Assembly (NCBI RefSeq): GCF_001425755.1
Contig: NZ_LMDH01000001.1
Location: 1,620,060 to 1,684,059, forward strand
Reading direction: 5' to 3'
DNA: 64,000 nucleotides
From: Aeromicrobium sp. Root344
GTDB lineage: Bacteria > Actinomycetota > Actinomycetes > Propionibacteriales > Nocardioidaceae
The notes under the pieces are model-generated. The model saw only the letters and a list, made by a program, of their open reading frames with translations, was not told where the DNA came from and did not search any database. Below are positions 7,925 through 15,631 of the stretch, in pieces. The position numbers and the translations under genes were made by a program. Position 1 is the stretch's first letter. Every line of letters starts with the position of its first letter.

Positions 7925-9132
7925 GGAGTCATGATCGTCGATCGACTGCGTGGCGCGCGCCGCAGGCGAAGGAGGAGGAATCCGCCGAGCAGGACGGCAA
8001 TCGCCCCGCCGGCCCAGCGCAAGGGCCCGCGGGGGTCGCTGGTGCCGCTCGGCTTCGCCACGCTGCCGAGTGGCCTCTGCCACAGATCTGTTGCCAGAAG
8101 GGGTGCGTTGAAGATCTTCCCGCGACCCGCCATGTCGATCGTGACGACCGTGCCGGTCACGACGTCGACGACCTGGACGTTCCTGCGGAAGTGACCGACG
8201 ACCACATGGCGGTCGTCTCGCCATCCCAGCAGCTCTTCCGGGTCGACATCGAGCGGAACACGATGATGGCGCGCCTCCTCCACCGAGCGGCCGGCATGCA
8301 GCACCCACTGTCCGCCTCCGAGGTCCGCAGGTTGGCTGATGTAGGCGAACGAGGTGTCGTTGGGGGACCAGGATGCGGTGACCACATTTCCGCTGAGGGC
8401 GTATGACGCTCGCTTGCCTGAGACCGGGTCCTGCCGGTACACCGTGCGACCCCGTGCCCAGACGAGAGCGTCGGGCGCCGAGCCCGGATTCGGGAGCCAG
8501 TAGTGCCCCGGCTTCTCCAGCACGGTGGGGGTTCCGTCCGTCACGTCCCATGCGACGAACTCGTGACCCTTGGTCCTCGGCGCATCGGCCGACTCGTAGC
8601 TGGCCAGGAGGTGACGTGAGTCGCCGGAGAAGACGAGGTCGGCCAGGGTCCCCCGGATTCGCCCGCCGGCAGGGGCGTCGAGGTTGCGGACCTTCCGGTT
8701 CATGGTGCTCATGACCGCCCAGCCGAGAAGCTCCGTCGTCTCGTCGATGCTGTCCGCGTTGGTCGTCTCCACCCGGGCCCAGGCGAGCCACCGACCATCG
8801 GGGGACAGCGCCATCCAGGTCGAGAGCCCCAGCACGTCCCGGCCGACCCCCGGCAGCTCGACCCAGCGGGACCGGCCGTCGGTGGCCGAGACGCCGAACA
8901 GCTCCGGCGACTCGCGCTTGCCGTTGAGCCCTGAGGGCCTTGTGCGCATGGCGACCCCGATCGCGGCCAAGCGGCCCGTCGACGCTTCGTCGTCGGACCA
9001 GGTGCCGGGTGCGTTCACGGTCTTCGGCAGGTGCGGGGTGTCGTGGGTGGCGGCGGTGCTCGTGGCGGGCAGTCCGGTGCCGCTGACGAGAAGCGCCATC
9101 GAGATCGCCGCGATGCGGCGGCGCGTACTCAC
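7921..9132 (-). CDS. Membrane-anchored beta-propeller (WD40/PD40-like) protein
   Basis: There are 403 residues from a GTG start at 9132, which has GAGG 5-8 bases before it; an ATG 24 bases upstream is less well placed. The N-terminus is a signal sequence (IAAISMALLVSGTGLP). The body contains repeated blades with WMALSPDGRWLAWAR, LVFSGDSRHLLASY and ASWSPNDTSFAYISQ, as in TolB-like or PD40 propellers. A C-terminal hydrophobic helix (AIAVLLGGFLLLRLRR) is followed by arginines. It is probably an extracytoplasmic, membrane-anchored sensor or scaffold. It is coupled to the Dabb gene by an ATGA overlap. Confidence 0.8.
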   Translation of the reverse strand: MSTRRRIAAISMALLVSGTGLPATSTAATHDTPHLPKTVNAPGTWSDDEASTGRLAAIGVAMRTRPSGLNGKRESPELFGVSATDGRSRWVELPGVGRDVLGLSTWMALSPDGRWLAWARVETTNADSIDETTELLGWAVMSTMNRKVRNLDAPAGGRIRGTLADLVFSGDSRHLLASYESADAPRTKGHEFVAWDVTDGTPTVLEKPGHYWLPNPGSAPDALVWARGRTVYRQDPVSGKRASYALSGNVVTASWSPNDTSFAYISQPADLGGGQWVLHAGRSVEEARHHRVPLDVDPEELLGWRDDRHVVVGHFRRNVQVVDVVTGTVVTIDMAGRGKIFNAPLLATDLWQRPLGSVAKPSGTSDPRGPLRWAGGAIAVLLGGFLLLRLRRAPRSRSTIMTP

Positions 9133-9204
9133 CGGTCCTCGATCGTCATGCCACATGGTGGCTGATGCGGCATCGCCCGCGACGGGGTTTCAGGTTTTGC
9201 GCGG

Positions 9205-9360
9205 GGAGCCGATGACGGGATCCCTGGAGCCGATGACGGGATCCCTTTGAGGGCAGTCCCTGGTGGCGGCTTCGCCGCGGAGGAGGAACTGCGACGGAGG
9301 GGCCCACTCGATTCCCGCCCTCGTCTCCTCGCTGCGCTCGGAGCCGATGACGGGATCCCT
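9205..9360. repeat. Reiterated copies of the tRNA-Gly 3' end
   Basis: The 21-mer beginning GGAGCCGATGACGGGAT is present at 9205-9225, immediately again at 9226-9246, and at 9340-9360. Its core GAGCCGATGACGGGA is identical to the 3' end of the tRNA-Gly gene at 9474-9544 (acceptor strand and T-arm). The copies lie downstream of the tRNA in its own orientation. Such 3'-end copies are what integration of mobile elements into a tRNA leaves behind, but no integrase or element is present. Confidence 0.75.
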
Positions 9361-9429
9361 TTGAGGGAGGGGCTGGAAGGGCGGCTTCGCCGCGGGAACA
9401 ACCCCTCGACGGAGGGGCCCACTCGATTC
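9241..9429. repeat. Tandem imperfect 114-bp repeat downstream of tRNA-Gly
   Basis: Two units, 9241-9314 and 9355-9429, share the order ATCCCTTTGAGGG, a GGCGGCTTCGCCGC hairpin, then CGGAGGGGCCCACTCGATTC. Their starts are 114 bases apart. They account for most of the only gap over 300 bases in the window (9133-9473). No ORF with a plausible ribosome binding site was seen here. The unit resembles a duplicated region between tRNA ends. Confidence 0.75.
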
Positions 9430-9434
9430 GCGGG

Positions 9435-9480
9435 ATCGGCTCTCTGGCGTAGGCGCTCCGCGCCGGAGCAGAGAGCCGAT
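9435..9480 (-). other. Hairpin pairing with the tRNA-Gly 3' acceptor strand
   Basis: A perfect 11-bp inverted repeat (9435-9445 with 9470-9480) encloses a smaller GC-rich dyad. The right arm is the tRNA's own 3' acceptor strand, so the left arm could pair with it in the precursor transcript. It may serve as a terminator or 3'-processing signal. It could also compete with the mature fold. Confidence 0.5.
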
Positions 9481-9544
9481 GACGGGAATCGAACCCGCGT
9501 GTCTTGCTTGGGAAGCAAGCGCTCTGCCATTGAGCTACATCGGC
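9474..9544 (-). tRNA. tRNA-Gly (anticodon CCC)
   Basis: A 71-base cloverleaf reads on the minus strand: acceptor GCCGATG/CATCGGC, D-arm GCTC..GAGC, anticodon stem CTTGC/GCAAG with loop TTCCCAA (anticodon CCC), and T-arm CGGG-TTCGATT-CCCG. CCA is not encoded. It decodes GGG. Confidence 0.95.
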
Positions 9545-9602
9545 GAGGCCGCAGAAGCGACCGAGACCAGACTACCGAAGCGGGATGCGTTAGTTTCGAC
9601 TC

Positions 9603-10178
9603 GTGCTCCTCTCCGACCGCGACATCCTCGCCGAGATCGACGCCGGCCGGGTCGCCCTCGACCCGTTCGACCGCGAGATGATCCAGCCGTCCAGCATCGA
9701 CGTGCGGCTCGACAAGTTCTTCCGGGTGTTCGACAACCACAAGTACCCGCACATCGATCCCGCCGCCGACCAGTCCGACCTGACGCGCGAGGTCGAGGTG
9801 GGCAGCGACGAGGCGTTCATCCTGCACCCCGGCGAGTTCGTGCTCGGATCGACGTACGAACTGGTGACCCTGCCCGACGACATCGCGGCGCGCCTCGAGG
9901 GCAAGTCGTCGCTCGGCCGGCTCGGGCTGATGACGCACTCGACGGCGGGGTTCATCGACCCCGGGTTCTCGGGGCACGTGACGCTCGAGCTCGCCAACGT
10001 GGCGACGCTGCCGATCAAGCTCTACCCCGGCATGAAGATCGGCCAGGTCTGCTACTTCCGCCTGACCTCGCCGGCGGACAACCCCTACGGCTCGGCGAAG
10101 TACGGCTCCCGCTACCAGGGCCAGCGCGGTCCGACGGCGTCGCGCTCGCACGCCAACTTCCACCGCACCGAGATCTGA
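9603..10178 (+). CDS. dcd: dCTP deaminase
   Basis: The 191-residue protein matches Dcd along its length: [17 protein letters not shown] near the N-terminus, [20 protein letters not shown] with the conserved K-S-S and the catalytic glutamate region [12 protein letters not shown], and the C-terminal [14 protein letters not shown] loop. It converts dCTP to dUTP for thymidylate synthesis; many actinobacterial enzymes are bifunctional and also yield dUMP, which cannot be decided here. The start is GTG, with no Shine-Dalgarno but TAGTTT 6 bases upstream, so the transcript is probably leaderless. Confidence 0.96.
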   Translation: MLLSDRDILAEIDAGRVALDPFDREMIQPSSIDVRLDKFFRVFDNHKYPHIDPAADQSDLTREVEVGSDEAFILHPGEFVLGSTYELVTLPDDIAARLEGKSSLGRLGLMTHSTAGFIDPGFSGHVTLELANVATLPIKLYPGMKIGQVCYFRLTSPADNPYGSAKYGSRYQGQRGPTASRSHANFHRTEI

Positions 10179-10186
10179 CGTACGCG

Positions 10187-10220
10187 AAAGGGCCCCACAC
10201 CGAGAGGTGCGGGGCCCTTC
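10187..10220. terminator. Bidirectional hairpin terminator between dcd and the proline-rich gene
   Basis: AAGGGCCCC-A-CACC pairs with GGTG-C-GGGGCCCTT with one mismatch and a 4-base loop. It starts 9 bases after the dcd stop and ends 11 bases before the stop of the convergent gene, so it serves both. Confidence 0.75.
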
Positions 10221-10230
10221 GTCGTACGGG

Positions 10231-10806
10231 TCAGGCGCTGTGGCTCCTGCGAGCGCGAAGCGCGATCGCTGCGCCCGACGCGGGCACGAGGGCGCCACCG
10301 GCGAGCAGCCAGACGAGCTCGAGGCCGCCGTCGGTCTGCTCGTCGGCCAGCCCGGCGTCGACGCGGGTGGGCAGCTCGACGGTGTCGGTGGCCGGGACCT
10401 CGGCGACATCGGCGACCGGCTTGTCGTCGGAGCTGTCGTCCTTGCCGCCGCCGTTGTCGGGGCCGTCCTTGTCGTCATCGTCGTTGCCGCAGGTGCCGTG
10501 CGTGGGGCAGGGCGCCGGGTTCGTGATGTCGCCCGGTCCGTCGGGGTGCGTGGGCTTCGGCTTGGGGGCGACCTTGTCCTTCGGGTCGACCGGGGGCTTC
10601 GGCTTGGGCAGCGCGATCTTGTCCTTCGGATCGACGGGGGGCTTGGGCTCGGGGATCGCGATGTCGTCGATCGGCGGCTGCGGGTCGGTGTGCGGCTGCG
10701 CGATGATGATCGGTCCGTCGGTGGCCATGGCGCTGGTCGGCACCATCGTCAGGGCGGCGGTGGCCAGAGGTGCGGCGACGATCAGGTTGCGGATGATGCG
10801 GTTCAT
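10231..10806 (-). CDS. Proline/lysine-rich surface protein with C-terminal anchor
   Basis: A protein of 191 residues. A signal peptide (basic start, then LIVAAPLATAALTMVP, cleavage after AMA) is followed by a repeat-rich segment with three versions of a KPxPPVDPKDK unit at about 53-85. An Asp-rich linker leads to ELPTRVD and a C-terminal hydrophobic helix of about 22 residues ending RARRSHSA. This is the layout of an LPxTG-type sorted protein, but the motif is degenerate (no T-G), so simple membrane anchoring is as likely. AGGAGAACG precedes the ATG. Function unknown; it may span the cell wall. Confidence 0.75.
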   Translation of the reverse strand: MNRIIRNLIVAAPLATAALTMVPTSAMATDGPIIIAQPHTDPQPPIDDIAIPEPKPPVDPKDKIALPKPKPPVDPKDKVAPKPKPTHPDGPGDITNPAPCPTHGTCGNDDDDKDGPDNGGGKDDSSDDKPVADVAEVPATDTVELPTRVDAGLADEQTDGGLELVWLLAGGALVPASGAAIALRARRSHSA

Positions 10807-11040
10807 GTCGTTCTCCTGGTGGTGTGATGCTGCTGTGGAAGTTGGTGTGTTGCTTGCTCAGAGGTAGGAGCATCGAGCCCGACAGGTCTTGCAACTTTGC
10901 GAGAACTTTTTTCGGCCGGACCTGTCGAGCGGTGCGGCAGTCGCCTTTCGGCAGGCCTGATGGGCGACCCGGACACCGGCTCGTACGAGGAAGGGCGACT
11001 GAGTCACCGCCCCGCGAGAGGGCGTGGCTAGGCTGGCGCG

Positions 11041-11949
11041 GTGAGCCTTCCCCTGAGCGTCTCCCCCGCCGTAGCTGCAGCTCTGGAGGCCGGTACGCCG
11101 GTCGTCGCGCTCGAGTCGACGATCATCTCCCACGGCCTGCCGCGCCCCGACAACCTGGAGGCGGCTCGCGGGTTCGAGGCGATCCTGGCCGGCATGGGTG
11201 TCGTGCCGGCGACGATCGCGGTGCTCGACGGTCAGCTCAAGGCCGGGCTCACCGATGAGGAACTCGTACGTGTCGCCGGCGAGGACATCCCGAAGCTGAG
11301 CGTCCGGGACCTGCCGATCGTCCTGGCTCGTGGCGGCAGCGGTGCGACCACCGTCGCGGCGACGTCCTACATCGCCAACCTCGCCGGCATCCGCGTCTTC
11401 GCCACTGGCGGACTCGGCGGCGTGCATCGCGGTGCGGCCGAGACGTTCGACGAGTCCGCCGACCTCAAGGTGCTGTCCGAGGTGCCGATCACGGTGGTCT
11501 CCGCCGGCGTGAAGTCGATCCTCGACATCCCGGCCACGCTGGAGCGGCTGGAGTCGCTCGGCGTGATCGTGCTCGGGTTCGGGACCGACAAGTTCCCGAG
11601 CTTCTGGCTCACCGACTCCGGCTTCGAGCTCGACTGGGCGGTGCCCGACGCGGCAGCGGTGGCTGACGTCATGGCGTCCCGTGACGAGCTGGGTCAGCCT
11701 GCTGCGATCCTCGTCGCCAACCCGCTCCCGGTCGCCGAGCAGCTCGACCCGGCAGTGCACGATCGCGCCCTCGCCGACGCGCTCCGCATGGCTGACGAGC
11801 GGGGTCTGTCCGGCAAGGAGGTCACGCCGTTCCTCCTGCAGACGATCGTCGGGCTGACCGGCGGCGAGAGCCTCGCGGTCAACCTCAAGATCGCGGAGAA
11901 CAACATCCGCGTCGCCGGCGAGATCGCCCGGTCCTGGGCGTCGCGATGA
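11041..11949 (+). CDS. psuG: Pseudouridine-5'-phosphate glycosidase
   Basis: The 302 residues match PsuG throughout: ALESTIISHGLPRPDNL at the N-terminus, then ARGGSGATTVAATSYIA, TGGLGGVHRGAAETFDESAD, VVSAGVKSILDI, NPLPVAEQL and VNLKIAENNIRVAGEIA. The enzyme cleaves the C-C glycosidic bond of pseudouridine 5'-phosphate into uracil and ribose 5-phosphate. The start is GTG, with TAGGCT 6 bases upstream (leaderless). The kinase gene that makes its substrate follows with an ATGA overlap. Confidence 0.95.
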   Translation: MSLPLSVSPAVAAALEAGTPVVALESTIISHGLPRPDNLEAARGFEAILAGMGVVPATIAVLDGQLKAGLTDEELVRVAGEDIPKLSVRDLPIVLARGGSGATTVAATSYIANLAGIRVFATGGLGGVHRGAAETFDESADLKVLSEVPITVVSAGVKSILDIPATLERLESLGVIVLGFGTDKFPSFWLTDSGFELDWAVPDAAAVADVMASRDELGQPAAILVANPLPVAEQLDPAVHDRALADALRMADERGLSGKEVTPFLLQTIVGLTGGESLAVNLKIAENNIRVAGEIARSWASR

Positions 11950-12767
11950 TCCTCGTCGTCGGTGATCTCGTCGACGACATCGGCGTACGCCCGCTCGGCA
12001 CGGTCAACCCGGCAAGCGACACGGTCTCCGAGATCCGCATGACGGCCGGCGGTTCGGCGGCCAACGTCGCGGCATGGCTCGGGCACCTCGGTGCGAACGT
12101 ACGTTTTGTCGGCCGGTGCGGTGCCGACGGCGTCGCACGGCACACCGCTGCCCTCGAGGCGTACGGCGTGGATGCCCGCATCAGCGGTGACTCCGACCTG
12201 CCGACGGCCACGATCGTGCTGACCCTCGACGACGAGGCCGACCGCACGATGTACGTCGACCGGGCAGCCAACACGAACCTGACCGCTGCCGACCTGCCCG
12301 CCGACGTGTGGGACTCCGTGACCTGGCTCCACCTCACGGGCTACTCGTTCTTCGACGACGGCGTACGTCCGCTGGTGCAGGGCCTCGTCGCCGAGGCGAG
12401 GCGTCGACGTGCCGGGGTCAGCATCGACCCCAGCTCTCTCGGCTTCCTCCAGTCGGCCGGCCGGGAGACCGTGCTCGCCTGGCTCGAGGACGCGGACCTG
12501 GTGTTCCCGAACGACGACGAGCAAGGGTTCCTGGCGCTCGAAGGCGACCGCGTGGTGCTGACCCGTGGCGCCAAGGGCGCGGTGTTCCGCGGACATGACC
12601 TGCCGGCGCTGCCGACGGGCGTCGTCGACACCACAGGGGCGGGCGACGCGTTCTGTGCGGGCTTCCTCGCCGCATGGGTGGTCGACGCCGATCCCGAACG
12701 AGCCTTGACCAGCGGTGCTCGCGCGGCCGCAGCGTGCGTGGCCGTACGCGGAGCGCGTCCGCTCTAG
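11946..12767 (+). CDS. psuK: PfkB-family kinase, probable pseudouridine kinase
   Basis: A 273-residue ribokinase-like protein: GGSAANVAAWLGHLGANV near the N-terminus, and the phosphate-transfer motif DTTGAGDAFCAGF near 221-233 with the catalytic Asp. PfkB kinases phosphorylate many sugars and nucleosides. The role as pseudouridine kinase is inferred from its position directly after psuG, with which it overlaps by four bases (ATGA). Together they would complete pseudouridine salvage to uracil and ribose 5-phosphate. Confidence 0.88.
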   Translation: MILVVGDLVDDIGVRPLGTVNPASDTVSEIRMTAGGSAANVAAWLGHLGANVRFVGRCGADGVARHTAALEAYGVDARISGDSDLPTATIVLTLDDEADRTMYVDRAANTNLTAADLPADVWDSVTWLHLTGYSFFDDGVRPLVQGLVAEARRRRAGVSIDPSSLGFLQSAGRETVLAWLEDADLVFPNDDEQGFLALEGDRVVLTRGAKGAVFRGHDLPALPTGVVDTTGAGDAFCAGFLAAWVVDADPERALTSGARAAAACVAVRGARPL

Positions 12768-13375
12768 ACGAGACCGCGGATGCGGGCCTCGAGCGAGGCC
12801 TTGACCGCTCCGGTGACCGCCACCTCGATCTGCTGCTCGAGCGCGTCCTGGTCGTCGAGGTTCGCCAGCACCGTGCGCAGGTCGAGGTCGTCGATCGCGC
12901 GGACCAGGACGTCGTCGGTCTTCAGGGCTGCATCGATCGCCGAGTCCGGCAGGGCTCTGATCAGGCTCTTGAGCAGGTCGTTGAGGTCTGTCGAGTCGAG
13001 CGACTCGTCGACCAGGGCGGAGGCCGGGGGCAGCGTGCCGTCGGCCTTCATACGCGTGACCGCTGACTTCAGGCCGCCACGCAGTGCGTCGATCTGGGCG
13101 TCGGAGGGACTGTCGGTCTGCGCGAGCTCGAGGGTGAACGCCTCGCGGCTGACACCGAGACGGCAGGCCGCACCGTCGATGCCGAGCAGCACGAGCCGTT
13201 CGGTGAGCCCGTCGATGCCCTCGGCCTGCGACGTGACCGCGCGGGCGGAACAGGGGTCCGCCGGACGGAGGGGCTCGTACTCGCCGCCGCCGTGGGCGAG
13301 CTGCACCCCGACGACGCCGCAGACCAGGACCACGGCCGCCACGGGCAGGCCGACCCAGCGGTGCAGCCCAGTCAT
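12764..13375 (-). CDS. Exported or membrane-anchored hypothetical protein
   Basis: The 203 residues begin with one hydrophobic segment (LPVAAVVLVCGVVGVQLAHG) that could be an uncleaved anchor or signal peptide. The rest is soluble, rich in Asp, Leu and Ala and mostly helical, with two cysteines (DPCSAR, AACRLG) that may form a disulfide. It starts in an ATGA overlap with the end of the MFS gene, so it is made with that transporter and may assist it. Its stop codon overlaps that of psuK on the other strand. No family recognised. Confidence 0.7.
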   Translation of the reverse strand: MTGLHRWVGLPVAAVVLVCGVVGVQLAHGGGEYEPLRPADPCSARAVTSQAEGIDGLTERLVLLGIDGAACRLGVSREAFTLELAQTDSPSDAQIDALRGGLKSAVTRMKADGTLPPASALVDESLDSTDLNDLLKSLIRALPDSAIDAALKTDDVLVRAIDDLDLRTVLANLDDQDALEQQIEVAVTGAVKASLEARIRGLV

Positions 13376-14715
13376 CGGGACCTCCGACGGCCGAGCGGGA
13401 TCAACGTCATGAGAGCCAGCAGGGCGAGTCCGGCACCGATGAGGAACGAGTCCCTGAACGCTCGCGTGGCCGCGCGCTCCACCTGTGCGGTGAGGTCGCG
13501 CTCGAGCCGCGCGGCGGCGGGTCGCTCCGCAGGATCGAGGTCGAGCTTCGCGAATGCTCGGTGCAGGTCCGGCACCTGTTGGGCCTGCGCCGACAGCTCG
13601 CCGCCCAACGCCTCGGCGACCGCGATCTTGTCCTGCGGAGGAAGCGGAGCGTCGAGCACCAAGGAGGTGATGGCCTGCTGGGCCGGCACCTGGGCGTCCC
13701 TGAGGTCGGCGGTGAACACCGGCGTGAGGATCGCGAGCCCCACCACCACGCCGATGTGCCGGGCACCGATCGTCCATCCGGCGTGCTGCGCTCGCGGCAG
13801 GCGCATCTCCATCGCGCGCGTGGTGAGCTGGTCGACCGTGAGCCCCAGCCCGAGGCCGACGAGGGCCTGCGGCGCGATGGTCCAGGCCAACGATGCGGAC
13901 GGCGGGATCGCGAGCCCGACCAGGCCGCCGGCGACGAGGAAGCAGCCGACGGCGACCTCGACCTCCGGTGGCGGCCGCAGGAGCCGCGCCAAAGGACGCG
14001 CGGCGATGGCAGCGAGCGGCACGACCGAGACGGTCACCGCCGCGGTTGCCGGCGAACGGCCCCAGCCCTGCACGAGCAGCAGCACGAGCAGGAACAGGGC
14101 CGCTGTCAGCGCCGCCGACATCAGTGCGAGCGTGACGTTGGCGCGTACCGAAGGCCGATGCCGGTCCGCCACGACGACCGGGGCGGCGCGTACGGCGAGG
14201 GCAGCGGGCACGGCCAGCACCGCGACCGGCACCTGCACCACGAAGATGGCCTGCCACGAGATCGCCTGGGTCAGCAGCCCGCCGGCGACCGGCCCGACAG
14301 CGGTGCCGACCACCCCGGCCGTGATCCACGAGGCGACACCGCGCCGCTCGCCGTACGCCGCGACGAGCAGCTCGAGGCAGCCGATCAACGCCAGAGCACC
14401 GCCGACCGCCTGGAAGCACCGCGCGGCGATGAGGACGTCGATCGAGCCCGCCACGGCACACACCGCAGACGACCCGGCGAACACCGCGATGCCGAGGGCG
14501 CTGAAGAGGCGCGGCTGCGCGCGCGAGAAGCCCATCGCCGCTGGCACCGCAGCGAGGCCGAGCACGAGGTTGTAGGCGATCAGGACCCAGGCGACCTGAC
14601 CCACCGACGCGTCGAGGTGCACGAGGATGTCCGGCAGCGCGAGGGTCACCACCGCGGAGTCGGCGAGCACGAGCGCCACGGTCACGATCAGCAGGGGAGC
14701 CACGGCGCGACGCAT
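13372..14715 (-). CDS. MFS transporter, EmrB/QacA type
   Basis: A 447-residue protein with about 12-14 hydrophobic helices. The first contains LADSAVVTLALPDIL, matching motif D1 of drug:H+ antiporters (normally D-x-T-V-V-N-V-A-L-P). Helix 5 carries GVVGTAVGPVAGGLL, close to the exporter motif C. Between the last two helices is a long polar, helical insert (about 355-420) with several Asp/Glu-rich repeats. The substrate is unknown. The ATG at 14715 replaces a longer frame that has no membrane character; CACGAT lies 6 bases upstream. It is coupled to the exported protein by ATGA. Confidence 0.85.
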   Translation of the reverse strand: MRRAVAPLLIVTVALVLADSAVVTLALPDILVHLDASVGQVAWVLIAYNLVLGLAAVPAAMGFSRAQPRLFSALGIAVFAGSSAVCAVAGSIDVLIAARCFQAVGGALALIGCLELLVAAYGERRGVASWITAGVVGTAVGPVAGGLLTQAISWQAIFVVQVPVAVLAVPAALAVRAAPVVVADRHRPSVRANVTLALMSAALTAALFLLVLLLVQGWGRSPATAAVTVSVVPLAAIAARPLARLLRPPPEVEVAVGCFLVAGGLVGLAIPPSASLAWTIAPQALVGLGLGLTVDQLTTRAMEMRLPRAQHAGWTIGARHIGVVVGLAILTPVFTADLRDAQVPAQQAITSLVLDAPLPPQDKIAVAEALGGELSAQAQQVPDLHRAFAKLDLDPAERPAAARLERDLTAQVERAATRAFRDSFLIGAGLALLALMTLIPLGRRRSR

Positions 14716-14740
14716 CACCCCATCGTGGCAGGGCGCGGCG

Positions 14741-15631
14741 TCAGGGTGTGAGGTCGGCGGTGCGCGGCGGGTCGGCGCCGGGTCGCGAGCAGGTGATCGC
14801 CGCAGCGCTCGAGGCGTACATGCCGAGGTCGGTGAGCTCCGTGAGGTCGAGCTCGGCTGCCGACGGCCACGAGTACGCCGAGCACCACGCGAGCATCGCC
14901 GCCATGAAGGAGTCGCCGGCGCCGATCGTGTCGACGACCGAGACGGTGGCCGGCTCGATCGTGGCGACACCCTGCGCGTTGGCGACGACCGCGCCGTCGC
15001 CGCCCAGCGTGATCGCCACGAGTGCTCCGTCGGCGGCCAGCCGCTGGGCCAGCGCCTCGGGTGCCTCGCCGGGGAACAGGGAGGTGGCGTCCTCGTCGCT
15101 CATCTTGATGATGCCGGCGTGAGGTGCGATGGCCTCGAACGTACGCCGCCACACCTCGGCGTCCGGTTCGACGGTGAGCCTGACGTTGGGGTCGTACGAC
15201 ACCGGCACGCCGAGGGCGTCGGCCATCACGACGAGGTCGGCGACCAGGGTCGCGCCCGGCTCGAGCGAGGTGCCGAGCGATCCGACGTGGACGACCTCGA
15301 AATCACCGGGATCCGGCAACGCCGCAGGGTCCCAGGTGAGGTCGAACTCGTACGAGGCACTGCCGTCCTCCGCGAGGGTGGCCCGGGCGCTGGACGTACG
15401 AGCGGGCACGGGCTCCAGCACGTCGAGGGCGACGTCGGACTCGTACAGGCGATCCCGCAGCAGGTCGCCGTACGGGTCGTCGGCGAGCTGGGCCGCGAGC
15501 CGGGTCGGCACGTCGAGGCGGGACAGCCCGACGGCGACGTTGAAGGGCGAGCCTCCGGCGTGCGGCTCCGGCTCCGAGCCGGGACGCTGCACCACGTCGA
15601 CGAGCGCCTCCCCGACGATCAGCGCGGTCAT
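14741..15631 (-). CDS. PfkB-family carbohydrate kinase, probable fructokinase
   Basis: There are 296 residues. The N-terminus IVGEALVDVV and HAGGSPFNVAVGLSRLD match the fructokinase branch of PfkB kinases, and DTIGAGDSFMAAML near 232-245 is the ATP/anion-hole motif with catalytic Asp. The start overlaps the end of the AGE-family isomerase in an ATGA pair. An isomerase that yields fructose followed by a fructokinase would feed fructose 6-phosphate into glycolysis; this pathway is inferred from the pairing. Confidence 0.87.
   Translation of the reverse strand: MTALIVGEALVDVVQRPGSEPEPHAGGSPFNVAVGLSRLDVPTRLAAQLADDPYGDLLRDRLYESDVALDVLEPVPARTSSARATLAEDGSASYEFDLTWDPAALPDPGDFEVVHVGSLGTSLEPGATLVADLVVMADALGVPVSYDPNVRLTVEPDAEVWRRTFEAIAPHAGIIKMSDEDATSLFPGEAPEALAQRLAADGALVAITLGGDGAVVANAQGVATIEPATVSVVDTIGAGDSFMAAMLAWCSAYSWPSAAELDLTELTDLGMYASSAAAITCSRPGADPPRTADLTP

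Noticed and set aside
9205-9429. CRISPR array or small prophage
   Set aside because: Repeats are unequal, spacers are not uniform, and no cas, integrase or phage gene is near; the repeats match the tRNA end.
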